Shown here: positions 7,239 through 15,647 of the stretch, piece by piece
Layout: every line of letters starts with the position of its first letter
Position numbering within the stretch: position 1 is the stretch's first letter
Assembly (NCBI GenBank): GCA_009379955.1
Contig: WHST01000044.1
Location: 1 to 45,368 of the forward strand
Length of the DNA stretch: 45,368 nt
Reading direction: 5' to 3'
Source: Streptosporangiales bacterium
GTDB lineage: Bacteria; Actinomycetota; Actinomycetes; Streptosporangiales; WHST01
Program-made: the position numbers and the translations under genes
Notes under the pieces: generated by a model
What the model was told of the DNA's origin: nothing
The model's input: the letters and a program-made list of their open reading frames with translations, nothing else
Databases searched by the model: none

Positions 7239-8249
7239 GTGGATGAGCGCGACGTGCTACGCGACCTCGGTACGGCCATTCGGAGCTGGGCGGACGAGGG
7301 GGTCGGCGTCGTCCGGGTGCTCGACCGGCATGGGTTCGGCACGGTCGAGGCAGGGCAGCTGCTCGCCGGCACCGGCGGCGGCGATGTCGCCGGGCGCCTG
7401 TTGCGCGGCGCGGTCGACACCGTCGCGATCCCGCTGACCGCGTCCGCGGCCTCGGCACCGGGCACGACGCGCACCGACGTCACCGAGGACGCCGCCGTCG
7501 CCGCCGGCCTCGGGTGCGCCGGCCACGCCCACCTGCTCGCGCATCCCCTGCCACGCGACCGGGCGGCGGCACTGGGCGACGCCCTGGAGGCGGGGTATCC
7601 GGTGGCGCTCGCGAGCACCGTCGACGGCGGTCGACAGCTCGTCGTCTCGTGGACGCCGGGCGAGGAGCGCCACGGCACCCTCGGTGCGGCGGAGGTCGAC
7701 GACGCGGCCTGCCAGGCCGCGGAACGCCTGCTGCGTCGCGGTGCCACCGCGACCGACCGGCTCACCGCCGCGGGCGTCGACGTGCTGCTCGACATCTGGG
7801 TCCCGGTGCCGACGGTCCTCGTGGTGGGCGCGGGAGCCATCGGTGATGCGCTGGTCGCGCAGGCGCACGTGCTCGGCTGGCACGCTCGCGTCGTGACGGC
7901 TCTCGCGGACGCCCGCGACGCCGTCGCCGCGTTCTCCCACGCCGACGTCCTGGTGCTGCTCGACCACTCACCCGACTTCGACGCCCTGCTGGTCGACGGC
8001 GTCGGTCACGGTCGCGGGTTCCTCGGCGCGCTCGGCTCGCGCACCACCCAGGCCACCCGCCGGGAACGCCTGCTCGCCACCGGGTTGACCGCCGACGACC
8101 TCACCGCGCTGCACGCCCCGGTCGGGCTCGACCTCGGCGCACGCTCCCCCGCCGAGACGGCGGTGTCCGTCGTCGCCGAGGTGATCGCGTCGCGATCGGG
8201 GCGCGCTGCCCGTCCGCTCGCCTCGACCGGCGGCCAGATCGGCAGCTGA
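7239..8249 (+). CDS. XdhC/CoxI-family molybdenum-hydroxylase maturation factor
   Basis: A 336-residue cytoplasmic protein. The N-terminal part (about residues 1-130) matches the XdhC/CoxI domain plan. After VPTVLVVGAGAIGDALVAQA (Rossmann-like, about residue 187) comes the XdhC C-terminal domain with GFLGALGSRTT and the diagnostic ending APVGLDLGARSPAETAVSV. XdhC proteins bind the molybdenum cofactor, promote its sulfuration and insert it into xanthine-dehydrogenase-type enzymes. No hydroxylase gene is adjacent. The only candidate client in this window is the three-subunit enzyme at 40.1-45.1 kb, so the link is plausible but distant. The start is a GTG at 7239, 25 bases after the peptidase stop. 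Family call strong; client uncertain. Confidence 0.85.
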   Translation: MDERDVLRDLGTAIRSWADEGVGVVRVLDRHGFGTVEAGQLLAGTGGGDVAGRLLRGAVDTVAIPLTASAASAPGTTRTDVTEDAAVAAGLGCAGHAHLLAHPLPRDRAAALGDALEAGYPVALASTVDGGRQLVVSWTPGEERHGTLGAAEVDDAACQAAERLLRRGATATDRLTAAGVDVLLDIWVPVPTVLVVGAGAIGDALVAQAHVLGWHARVVTALADARDAVAAFSHADVLVLLDHSPDFDALLVDGVGHGRGFLGALGSRTTQATRRERLLATGLTADDLTALHAPVGLDLGARSPAETAVSVVAEVIASRSGRAARPLASTGGQIGS

Positions 8250-8273
8250 CCCGGACCATCCCGCTGTGTCACC

Positions 8274-8309
8274 GGCACCTCGATGTCGCCATGACAGCAG
8301 CGAGGTGCC
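8274..8309. terminator. Bidirectional hairpin between convergent genes
   Basis: GGCACCTCG (8274-8282) pairs perfectly with CGAGGTGCC (8301-8309). The 18-base loop holds a small inner stem TGTC/GACA. It sits between the stop of the xdhC-like gene (8249) and the stop of the leftward hydrolase gene (8312), as expected for a terminator serving both strands. There is no U-tract, which is common in high-GC actinobacteria. Confidence 0.6.
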
Positions 8310-8311
8310 CT

Positions 8312-9163
8312 TCACACGAGGCTCGCGCCGCCTCCTTCGCCAGCTTCGAGGAAGGCAAGGATCGCGGTGGTGACCTCGGCGGGGTACTGCGCATGAGCGT
8401 AGTGGCCCGCGCCCTCGATCATCTCGAGCGAGCCGAGACCTTCGGGCATGCCCGCCACGACGGCCGCACCCTCGGCCCCGGGGTCGGCCCAGTCGGGGTC
8501 GAGCGTGCCCTCGATGACCAGAGCGGGGCACACGATGTCGGCGAGCTCGGCACCGGCATCGGTGGGCGCGGACATGCCCATCCTGCTGACGACGGCCATC
8601 CGGCCCGGCCTGCGCAGGTCAACGTCGAGAGCGGCGACATGGTCGGCGAAACCGGTGGGCTTCGTCCCCGGGTAGGCATGGTCGAGGTAGCGCTTCCACA
8701 GTCCGAGGCTGCGCAGCACGCCGGTACCCATGAGCAGGGCCATGCCCTTCCGGTAGCGGGCGTTGGACACCAGAGCACCCAGCTCGATCTTCTGCGGGCG
8801 GGTGAAGGGGCTGATCTCGACGATGGCGGTGACGAGCTCGGGTCTCCGCGCCGCCGCGATGGTGGCGGAGCCGCCGGCGAACGAGTGACCCACGATGACG
8901 GCAGGGCCGCCGAGGTCGTCGATCACGGCGAGCAGGTCGCCTGCCGTGTCGGTGCGCGTGTAGGACGCCCAGCCAGTACTGGACTCGCCGTGACCACGCA
9001 GATCCGTGCTGGCGACCCGGAATCCGCCCGTCGCGAGTCGGGCGGCAACGTCGCGATAGGCCGCCCTGTTGTCGCCCATGCCGTGGGCGAGCACGATCAG
9101 CGGGCCGTCGCCGGTCACGTCGTACGCGAGCTGTCCGCCGTCGATCGTCAGGAACTCGGTCAT
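8312..9163 (-). CDS. Alpha/beta hydrolase
   Basis: A 283-residue cytoplasmic hydrolase of the fold shared by esterases, epoxide hydrolases and lipases. The oxyanion motif HGMGDN follows the second strand (about residue 27). The nucleophile elbow is GHSFAG (about residues 112-117), where the position after the usual GxSx is Ala rather than Gly, a common variant. The acid is in the GTLDPDW segment and the catalytic His in EGAGHYAHAQYP. The substrate cannot be read from sequence. It lies 14 bases downstream of the DUF2207-type gene on the same strand, so the two are probably co-transcribed, and it ends against a bidirectional terminator. Confidence 0.88.
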   Translation of the reverse strand: MTEFLTIDGGQLAYDVTGDGPLIVLAHGMGDNRAAYRDVAARLATGGFRVASTDLRGHGESSTGWASYTRTDTAGDLLAVIDDLGGPAVIVGHSFAGGSATIAAARRPELVTAIVEISPFTRPQKIELGALVSNARYRKGMALLMGTGVLRSLGLWKRYLDHAYPGTKPTGFADHVAALDVDLRRPGRMAVVSRMGMSAPTDAGAELADIVCPALVIEGTLDPDWADPGAEGAAVVAGMPEGLGSLEMIEGAGHYAHAQYPAEVTTAILAFLEAGEGGGASLV

Positions 9164-9177
9164 GATTCTCCTCGGGT

Positions 9178-10299
9178 TCAGTAGCCGCCGACACCGCCCG
9201 CGCCGCTCCCCGTCGAGCCGGTCCCGCCGACGTCCAGCTGGCCGTCCGGCCGGTCACGTCCGCCGCCCTGACTCCCACCGCCCCGCGTCCCGCCGCCCGA
9301 CCGCCCCCCGACGAGCTCGTGGACGAGCATCACCACCAACGGCCACGCCACGAAGCCGAGGAACGGGAGACCGACGAACAGGAGGGTGCGACCGGCGCTC
9401 TTCTTGCCGCCGGGTGTCTCGACTCTCTGTCCCGCGAACGAGCCCGTCACGGAGACACCCTCGTCGCTCGGGACGGACGTCTTGACGACCGTCACATGTC
9501 GCGACCCGTGCATCCGCGCCGCACAGGGCGTGTCGCGCTCGCTCCAGGTGCACGCGACACCGGACATCGCGACGTCGCTGGTCACCGTCGCCTCCAACCG
9601 GTCGACCCGGCCGGGCCAGGACGGCGACACGGCGTCCAGCACGAACCCGTGGCCGAATCCCGGCGTGCGCATGCGGTACTCGAACGCGAACCGCTGCCGG
9701 CCGGTCCAGCCACCCTCGGGTGCGGCCACCCGCACGACCATGTGCCGGTCACCGAGCACACCGCGCTCGTTGCGCTCACGCACGCTCGTGCGCGCGCCGG
9801 CGGGTGCGTCGACCTCGATCCCGGACGTGCCGCGCCCGACGGCCGACCTGTCGTACGACTCCAGCAGGCTCCTGGTGAATCCCCGCGCCGGTCGGCTGCC
9901 GAAGTCGTACTCGAACACCTCGCGTACCGAGGCGACGCCGTTCGCACCGACATGCATCGAGACCGCGAGCCGTTCCACGTGCTCGCCGGGACGGGCGGGC
10001 CGTTCCCGCAACGGCTCAAGCCCGGGCGGGAGGAAGCCGAAGCACAGCATTCCCGCGACGTAGTAGGCGATCAGGAGGGAGACGACGACCACCGCCTTGC
10101 GGAGGTCGCGCCGCCGCTCGGCGCGTTCACGCGCGATGCGTGCCTCGAGCCGTGCACGTGCGGCGCGACCCGGCGCCCTGGCCAACAGTTCTCGTTCACG
10201 GCGGCGCCTGGCCGACGTGTACGTGGATCCGCCGCGTTTCCGTCCGGGCGGCGAAGTGGCGCCGGGCCGACGTGCCGGCCCAACGTCGTTGTCGCCCAC
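9178..10299 (-). CDS. DUF2207-type membrane protein with Gly-rich C terminus
   Basis: A membrane protein of 373 residues from the GTG at 10299. An Arg-rich cytoplasmic N terminus (about residues 25-70) precedes one helix (VVVVSLLIAYYVAGMLCFGF), a large outer beta-rich domain (SMHVGANGVASVREVFEYDFG, then ARGFTRSLLES) and a second helix (TLLFVGLPFLGFVAWPLVVML). The tail is Gly/Ser-rich. The extracellular part resembles the DUF2207 domain; function unknown. An in-frame GTG at 10350 would add 17 residues but would run into the palindrome at 10330-10344 and abut the iron box, so 10299 is preferred although its ribosome-binding site is poor. Probably forms an operon with the hydrolase downstream. 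Confidence 0.75.
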   Translation of the reverse strand: MGDNDVGPARRPGATSPPGRKRGGSTYTSARRRRERELLARAPGRAARARLEARIARERAERRRDLRKAVVVVSLLIAYYVAGMLCFGFLPPGLEPLRERPARPGEHVERLAVSMHVGANGVASVREVFEYDFGSRPARGFTRSLLESYDRSAVGRGTSGIEVDAPAGARTSVRERNERGVLGDRHMVVRVAAPEGGWTGRQRFAFEYRMRTPGFGHGFVLDAVSPSWPGRVDRLEATVTSDVAMSGVACTWSERDTPCAARMHGSRHVTVVKTSVPSDEGVSVTGSFAGQRVETPGGKKSAGRTLLFVGLPFLGFVAWPLVVMLVHELVGGRSGGGTRGGGSQGGGRDRPDGQLDVGGTGSTGSGAGGVGGY

Positions 10300-10329
10300 C
10301 TCTCCAGTATGACCAGCAGCCAGGGTCCA

Positions 10330-10344
10330 TGGTCGGTCCGACCA
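10330..10344. promoter_or_regulatory. 15-bp odd-centred palindrome beside the iron box
   Basis: TGGTCGG and CCGACCA flank a single central T. The palindrome ends seven bases before the DtxR/IdeR-like box, in the divergent spacer between the DUF2207-type gene and the siderophore uptake operon. It may be an operator for a second regulator or part of the core promoter. Confidence 0.35.
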
Positions 10345-10350
10345 ATCCAC

Positions 10351-10369
10351 TTAGGGTAGCCTTACCTCA
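10351..10369 (+). promoter_or_regulatory. DtxR/IdeR-type iron box upstream of the siderophore uptake operon
   Basis: TTAGGGTAGCCTTACCTCA agrees with the 19-bp DtxR/IdeR consensus TTAGGTTAGSCTAACCTAA at 16 of 19 positions. It lies 22 bases before the first permease start. In actinobacteria this site is bound by iron-loaded DtxR/IdeR to repress iron-uptake genes, so the operon is expected to be induced by iron starvation. Confidence 0.85.
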
Positions 10370-10391
10370 ATTTCCCTGGTGAGAGCGGGTC

Positions 10392-11450
10392 GTGGTGGCC
10401 GAGTCGGCGGTCGAGGCACGTGCGGGTGACGGTGCCCGGCCGGCCGCGGCTCGGAACGTGGCTCGTGGCGCCGGCCTCCTGGCCGCGCTCGGCGTCCTGA
10501 CCGCGTTGAGCGTGCTGGGCGTCTGGGTCGGGTCCGACCCGGTGCCCCTGCGGGCCGTGTGGGAGACCGTGGTCCGTTACGACGACACGAACGCCGACCA
10601 GCTGATCGTCGCCACCATGCGACTGCCCAGGATCGTCGTGGGTCTGCTCGCGGGCGCCGCGCTCGGACTCGCCGGCGCCGTCATGCAGGGCCTGGCGCGC
10701 AACCCACTGGCCGATCCGGGAATCCTGGGCGTGAATGCGGGCGCGTCGCTGGCGATGATGTGCGGCATCGGCGTGTTCGACGTCACCACGTTCGACGGCT
10801 ACCTGTGGTTCGGCTTCGCCGGCGCGGCGCTCGCCGCCCTGCTCGTGCACCGGGTCGCATCGCTCGGCGGGAGCGGTGCGACGCCGGTCAAGCTCGTCCT
10901 GGCCGGCGCGGCCGTCAGCACCGCGTTCGGTTCGCTGACCACGGCCGTCCTGCTCACCCGCACCGAGGTCTTCGACCAGTTCCGGTTCTGGCAGGTCGGC
11001 TCGCTGGCCAACCGGAGTCTCGGCCTGTCCGCGCAGGCCGTGCCGTTCCTCGTCGTCGGTGGGCTGCTGGCCCTGATCAGCCGTCGGCTGCTCAACGTGC
11101 TCGCCCTCGGCGACGACGTGGCCCGCGGGCTCGGCGTGAACCTCGGCGTGGCGCAGGGCATCGCCGCGGTCGCCGTCGTCCTCCTCTGCGGCACGGCCAC
11201 GGCGATCGCCGGGCCGCTCGCCTTCGTCGGCCTCGCCGTGCCACATGCGGCACGGCTGATCGCCGGGCCGGACTATCGCTGGATCCTGCCCTACTCGGCG
11301 GTGCTCGCTCCTGCGCTCCTCCTGTCCGCCGACGTCATCGGTCGGGTCGTCGCGCCACCCGGCGAGGTCCAGGTGGGCGTGGTCACCGCGGTCGTCGGCG
11401 CGCCCGTCCTCGTCCTCCTGGTGCGACGCGGGAAGCTGGTCCGGTCGTGA
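10392..11450 (+). CDS. FecCD-family iron-siderophore ABC permease, subunit 1
   Basis: A 352-residue membrane protein with about ten transmembrane segments, the normal size for BtuC/FecCD permeases. Family hallmarks are RLPRIVVGLLAGAALGLAGA, the motif MQGLARNPLADPGILGVNAGAS, and the cytoplasmic ATPase-contacting region ALGDDVARGLGVNL, followed by GPLAFVGLAVPHAARL. It would pair with the second permease to move ferric siderophore across the membrane. GTG start 22 bases after the iron box. The stop overlaps the next gene's GTG by four bases. Confidence 0.93.
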   Translation: MVAESAVEARAGDGARPAAARNVARGAGLLAALGVLTALSVLGVWVGSDPVPLRAVWETVVRYDDTNADQLIVATMRLPRIVVGLLAGAALGLAGAVMQGLARNPLADPGILGVNAGASLAMMCGIGVFDVTTFDGYLWFGFAGAALAALLVHRVASLGGSGATPVKLVLAGAAVSTAFGSLTTAVLLTRTEVFDQFRFWQVGSLANRSLGLSAQAVPFLVVGGLLALISRRLLNVLALGDDVARGLGVNLGVAQGIAAVAVVLLCGTATAIAGPLAFVGLAVPHAARLIAGPDYRWILPYSAVLAPALLLSADVIGRVVAPPGEVQVGVVTAVVGAPVLVLLVRRGKLVRS

Positions 11451-12508
11451 CCGCCACGCGTCGACGAGACGACGAGCGGTCGGCCACGGACGTCGTCGCC
11501 GCCGTACGCCACGGGGACCTGGCCAGGTCCCGGACCGTGGTCCTGGCCCTGACGGGGATCGTGCTCGCACTGCTCGCCGTGGCACTCCTCGCAGGGAGTG
11601 TGTCGGTCACCGTGACGGACGTGTGGCTCGCGTTCCTCGGTCGCGGCGCACCGTCGGTGGAGTACATCGTGCGGGAGGTGCGCGAGCCGCGGGCGCTGAC
11701 CGGGGTGCTGGCCGGGGCGGCGTTCGGCCTGTCCGGTGGGATCTTCCAGAGCCTCATCCGCAACCCGCTGGCGAGTCCCGACATCCTCGGCATCACGATG
11801 GGCGCCAGCGTCGCGGCCGTGATGTGCCTCCTGGTCGTCGGTGGGTCGGGCGTCGCCGTGACGGTCAGCGCTCTGTGCGGAGCCTTCGGCACCGCCTTCC
11901 TCATCTACCTGCTGGCCTGGCGCCGAGGGGTCAGCGGTCATCGGCTGGTGATCGTCGGCATCGGGGTGTCCGCGGTGCTCTCGAGCGTCGTGTCGTACGT
12001 GATGACCCGCTCGCAGGTGCGCGACGCGCAGCAGGCACTGGTCTGGCTGACCGGGAGCCTCGCCGCACGGACCTGGACCGACGTGCGACCCCTGGTCCTG
12101 GCGCTGGTCGTGCTGGTGCCGGCCGCGCTGGTGCTCGCCGCCGCGCTACGGCCCCTGCAGTTCGGTGACGAGACCGCCAGAGGGCTCGGCGTCGGGGTCG
12201 AACGGAGCAGGCTGGGGCTGGTCCTCGTCGCCGTCGCGCTCGCGGCCTTCGCCACCGCGGCCGCCGGCCCGGTCGCCTTCGTCGCGTTCATGTCCGCCCC
12301 CGTCGCGCGACGGCTGGTCGGCAGAGGCGGGCCGGCCCTGGTGCCGGCGGCCCTGGTCGGCGCGGTCGTCCTGCTCGGCTCGGACCTCGTGGCTCAACGG
12401 GTGCTCGGCGCCGTCACGCTCCCCGTCGGCGTGGTCACCGGCGTACTCGGCGCCCCCTATCTCCTGTGGCTGGTCGCCACCACCCACCGGATCGGATCCA
12501 CCGGATGA
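11447..12508 (+). CDS. FecCD-family iron-siderophore ABC permease, subunit 2
   Basis: A 353-residue paralogue of the preceding permease. It has a charged cytoplasmic N terminus (about 30 residues), then about ten membrane segments. Diagnostic stretches are REPRALTGVLAGAAFGLSGG, IFQSLIRNPLASPDILGIT, the ATPase-contact region FGDETARGLGVGVERS and GPVAFVAFMSAPVARRLVG. GTG 11447 overlaps the previous stop (GTGA), and its own stop overlaps the ATPase start (ATGA), so the three genes are translationally coupled. Paired FecC/FecD-type subunits are usual for siderophore importers. Confidence 0.93.
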   Translation: MTATRRRDDERSATDVVAAVRHGDLARSRTVVLALTGIVLALLAVALLAGSVSVTVTDVWLAFLGRGAPSVEYIVREVREPRALTGVLAGAAFGLSGGIFQSLIRNPLASPDILGITMGASVAAVMCLLVVGGSGVAVTVSALCGAFGTAFLIYLLAWRRGVSGHRLVIVGIGVSAVLSSVVSYVMTRSQVRDAQQALVWLTGSLAARTWTDVRPLVLALVVLVPAALVLAAALRPLQFGDETARGLGVGVERSRLGLVLVAVALAAFATAAAGPVAFVAFMSAPVARRLVGRGGPALVPAALVGAVVLLGSDLVAQRVLGAVTLPVGVVTGVLGAPYLLWLVATTHRIGSTG

Positions 12509-13377
12509 ACGGCCGTCGCGAAGGTCCCGGCGAACTCGAGATCGACGAGGTGTCGCTCGGCTACGAAGGCCGTCCCGTGGTCGACCGGCTGTCGGCGGGG
12601 ATCCCGCGCGGGCGACTCGTCGCCATCGTCGGCCCGAACGCCTGCGGGAAGTCGACCCTCCTCCGTGGCATGGCCCGGTTGCTCACGCCGTCCTCCGGTG
12701 CGGTGCTCCTGGACGGCCGGGCCATCAGCACCATGCCGACCAGGCAGGTGGCGACGAGGCTCGGGATCCTGCCGCAGCATCCGGTCGCACCCGAGAGCGT
12801 GACGGTCACCGACCTGGTCGGTCAGGGACGGCACCCCTACCGCGGCTGGCTGCGGCGCTGGAGCCCGGCCGACGACGCGGCGGTGGCCGACGCCATGCGG
12901 GCCACCGACACGCTGGCACTGGCCGACCGCCTCGTCGACCAGCTGTCCGGTGGCCAGCGGCAGCGGGCCTGGATCGCGATGGCACTCGCGCAGCACACCG
13001 GCATCTTGTTGCTGGACGAGCCGACCACCTACCTCGACGTCACCCATCAGATCGAGATCCTCGACCTGCTCACCGACCTGAACCGCGCGAGCGGCGCCAC
13101 GATCGTCATGGTGCTGCACGACCTCAACCTCGCGTGCCGGTACGCCGACCACCTGCTCGTCATGAAGGACGGCGGGATCGTGTCGACCGGCCGGCCGGCC
13201 GACGTGATCACCGAACGGCTGGTGGCCGAGGTGTTCGCACTGGACAGTCAGGTCATCACCGATCCGGTCTCCGGCGGCCCTCTCGTCGTCCCCTTCGGTC
13301 GCCATCACGGCGGCTCTCCCGACCCCACCGATGCCTTCGCACCCCCGAGCCCGAACCATGGAACGAGGTCAGAGTGA
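12505..13377 (+). CDS. Iron-siderophore ABC transporter ATPase (FecE/FepC-like)
   Basis: A 290-residue ABC ATPase. Visible elements are Walker A GPNACGKST, a Q-loop near LPQHPVAPE, the signature LSGGQRQRAWIAMALAQ, Walker B ILLLDEPTTYLD and the H-loop VMVLHDLNLA. The HDLN H-loop and the YLDVTHQIEIL segment are typical of the iron-chelate/B12 group. It powers the two FecCD permeases on the cytoplasmic face. The ATG at 12505 overlaps the upstream stop and is preferred over an in-frame upstream start at 12466 inside the permease. The 3' end overlaps the receptor gene by four bases. Confidence 0.94.
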   Translation: MNGRREGPGELEIDEVSLGYEGRPVVDRLSAGIPRGRLVAIVGPNACGKSTLLRGMARLLTPSSGAVLLDGRAISTMPTRQVATRLGILPQHPVAPESVTVTDLVGQGRHPYRGWLRRWSPADDAAVADAMRATDTLALADRLVDQLSGGQRQRAWIAMALAQHTGILLLDEPTTYLDVTHQIEILDLLTDLNRASGATIVMVLHDLNLACRYADHLLVMKDGGIVSTGRPADVITERLVAEVFALDSQVITDPVSGGPLVVPFGRHHGGSPDPTDAFAPPSPNHGTRSE

Positions 13378-14396
13378 CTGCACCGACGATCACCAGAGAA
13401 CCCACCCGACGCCCTCTCCCGGAGCGGCTCGTGCCGTACGACGCCGTCGACCGGCGCGGCTTCCTCGCCGGCGGCGCCGGACTCGCCACGATCACGCTGC
13501 TCGGCGCCTGCGGCGAGTCCGACGACGGCGGCAGTCGAGCGACCGAGCGGCAGGTACGGACCGACAAGGGTCGGGTCGGCGTGCCGGTCAAGGTCGCGCG
13601 GGTCGCCTGCGCGGACTTCTTCGGCGCCTTCGCGGTGATCGACCTCGGCCTCGTGCCGGTCGCCGTGTCGGGCTCCGGCTACCAGGACACCGGACCGACG
13701 TACGCACCCAAGCTCGCCAAGGTGCCGACCGTCGGTGACTTCACGACACCGGACCCGGAGAAGGTCGCCGGGACGAACCCCGACCTCATCCTCCGAACCA
13801 TCGACACCGCGGACGCCCTCTACCGGCAGCTGACCGGCATCGCACCGACCGTCGTGGTCAGCTTCCAGCGGCTCAGCCTCACCGAGGTGACCAGCAGGGT
13901 CGGCGACGTGCTCGGCCGCAAGACCGAGGCCGACGCGCTGCTCGCCACCTACCGGAAGCGGTACGGGGAGATCAAGACCAAGCACGCCGACGTCCTCGAC
14001 AGCCACACGTTCACCTTCGCCCAGACGGCCTCCGACTCCACGTTCTGGACGCTGGGAGAGAAGTGGACCGACACCAAGGTGCTGGTGGACTGCGGGGTCC
14101 GATTGGCCGAGCCGTCGGCGTCACAGAAGGACCCCACCCAGGAGTACTCGATGGAGCGCATCGGAGTCCTGGAGCGGTCCGACGTCCTCGTGATCCCGGC
14201 AGGCCCGGACGGTGTCACCGAGGCACCCGACAACAAGCCGTTGACCCGTAACGCGTTGTGGCGCCGCCTGCCGGCGGTGCGCGCGGGTCAGGTCTATCCC
14301 GTGCCGTCCGGCGCGGCGTCACTCGGCACCGCGCTCGAGCTGATCACCCGTCTCGACACGGTGCTGACCGATGTCGCCGCGACCGCGGGTGGGTGA
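13374..14396 (+). CDS. Iron-siderophore ABC substrate-binding lipoprotein (FecB/FhuD-like)
   Basis: A 340-residue receptor. The N terminus has a twin-arginine motif (DRRGFLAGG, R27-R28) and a lipobox LLGAC (C46), so it is probably a Tat-exported lipoprotein. The mature part follows the periplasmic-binding class III plan: PVKVARVACADFFGAFAVID, GSGYQDTGP, TPDPEKVAGTNPDLIL and a final RLPAVRAGQVYPVPSG. It would capture ferric siderophore outside the membrane for the FecCD/ATPase complex. The GTG start overlaps the upstream stop. Which siderophore is bound cannot be told; no biosynthetic genes are present here. Confidence 0.92.
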   Translation: MTAPTITREPTRRPLPERLVPYDAVDRRGFLAGGAGLATITLLGACGESDDGGSRATERQVRTDKGRVGVPVKVARVACADFFGAFAVIDLGLVPVAVSGSGYQDTGPTYAPKLAKVPTVGDFTTPDPEKVAGTNPDLILRTIDTADALYRQLTGIAPTVVVSFQRLSLTEVTSRVGDVLGRKTEADALLATYRKRYGEIKTKHADVLDSHTFTFAQTASDSTFWTLGEKWTDTKVLVDCGVRLAEPSASQKDPTQEYSMERIGVLERSDVLVIPAGPDGVTEAPDNKPLTRNALWRRLPAVRAGQVYPVPSGAASLGTALELITRLDTVLTDVAATAGG

Positions 14397-14399
14397 GCG

Positions 14400-15230
14400 A
14401 TGCCGCGTACCAACATCGCCGCGACCAGGATCAAGCCGGCGGACGCCGAGCTGCTCACGCTCCAGGTCGTGCGGCGCGAACGGATCTCGCCGCACTTCGC
14501 CCGCGTGACGCTCGGCGGCGGTGACATCGAGCGATTCGTCGCCATGGGGTTCGATCAGTGGTTCCGGCTGTTCATCCCCGTGGCCGAGGACTCGCTGGCG
14601 CGACTGCCGCGCAAGCTCGACACGCTGGCCTATCTGAAGTATCTCGCGATCGCGAAGACGTCGCGTCCGGTCCTTCGCAACTATTCGGTACGGACGTACC
14701 GGCCGGACGGACCGGCGGGGCCGGAGCTCGATGTCGATTTCGTGCTGCACGGTTCCCCGGCCGACGGCACGGCCGGCCCGGCCGCGGAGTGGGCCGAGAC
14801 CTGCACGGTCGGCGACACGGTCGCGATCCTCGACGAGGGCATCGGGTTCAACCCGCCCCCGGAGCTGCGGCACGTGCTCCTCGTGGCGGACGAGTCCGGG
14901 CTGCCTGCGGCCGCGGCGATCCTCGCCTCCCTGCCCTCCGACACCACCGGTCACGCGATCATCGAGATCCCCGACGCCGACGACGCGCAACCGGTCGAGG
15001 GCCCCGACGGCGTACGCGTGGAGTGGGTGGTGCGAGAGGACGCCCACGCCGTCCCCGGTCGTGCCGCACTGGCGTGCGCCGAGGCGCTCACGCCGACCGA
15101 GCCGTTCTACGGCTGGGTGGTGGGCGAGCAGACGCTCCCCGTCTCCCTCCGCAGGCACTGGATCAGGGCGGGCGTACCGAAGGAGAACATCATGTTCTGC
15201 GGCTACTGGAAAAACGGGCGCAGACACTGA
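14400..15230 (+). CDS. Siderophore-interacting protein (ViuB/SIP-type ferric reductase)
   Basis: A 276-residue cytoplasmic flavoprotein. The FAD-binding motif RNYSVR lies near residue 98, preceded by HFARVTLGG and DQWFRLFIP. The C-terminal NAD(P)-binding half contains ELRHVLLVADESGLPAAAAI and the family ending FCGYWKNGR. SIP proteins release iron from imported ferric siderophores by reduction, the last step of the uptake system encoded just upstream. It starts three bases after the receptor gene stop, so it belongs to the same iron-regulated operon. Family call strong. Confidence 0.93.
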   Translation: MPRTNIAATRIKPADAELLTLQVVRRERISPHFARVTLGGGDIERFVAMGFDQWFRLFIPVAEDSLARLPRKLDTLAYLKYLAIAKTSRPVLRNYSVRTYRPDGPAGPELDVDFVLHGSPADGTAGPAAEWAETCTVGDTVAILDEGIGFNPPPELRHVLLVADESGLPAAAAILASLPSDTTGHAIIEIPDADDAQPVEGPDGVRVEWVVREDAHAVPGRAALACAEALTPTEPFYGWVVGEQTLPVSLRRHWIRAGVPKENIMFCGYWKNGRRH

Positions 15231-15259
15231 TCCGGCGCGTCACGATGACGTGGCTCGCT

Positions 15260-15637
15260 CTAACCAATCGTGGCGGCGCCGTCGCACGCCTCGATCAGGT
15301 ACAGCCCGTCCCTCACCTCGGTCACCGAGTCGACCCGCAGCCCGGCGCGTTCGGCGAGAGCGGCGAACTCGTGGCGACTGCGTTCGCCACCGCCGAACAT
15401 GGTGTACATCTGCAGGTCGAACGCGAGATCGTGGTCGTCGTCGACGCGAGGGATGCGTTCCACCAGCACGACGCGCCCGCCGGCGACCCGGCGGAGGATG
15501 GCGACCGCCTCGGCGTCGGGCCAGTCCGCGATGCTGGCCGACGGATTCGGCCTGGACGCCCACGTCTTCGCGGATCCGCACGACCACCTGCCGACCGTCG
15601 TCCCCGTGCGCCGACACACGTGACCGCCGTGCGCCAT
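15260..15637 (-). pseudogene. C-terminal remnant of a SAM-dependent O-methyltransferase
   Basis: The recognisable part runs from about 15535 down to the stop at 15260 (roughly 88 residues). DWPDAEAVAILRR, GRVVLVERIP, FDLQMYTMFGGGERS and FAALAERAGLRVDSV are the closing segments of family-2 O-methyltransferases of the acetylserotonin/polyketide methyltransferase type. The SAM-binding glycine motif and dimerisation domain are absent: the frame upstream (15536-15637) codes for unrelated Arg/Ser-rich sequence, and the next gene begins at 15648. This is a 5'-truncated relic, probably inactive, left between the iron operon and the regulator. The rest of the 15231-15647 interval shows nothing else I can support. 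Confidence 0.65.
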
Positions 15638-15647
15638 CTCCGCAGAC

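Noticed and set aside
12165-14396. Apparent 743-codon fusion of ATPase-region sequence with the siderophore receptor
   Set aside because: The first 400 codons are an out-of-frame reading of the permease and ATPase genes; the receptor has its own GTG start at 13374 with a signal peptide.
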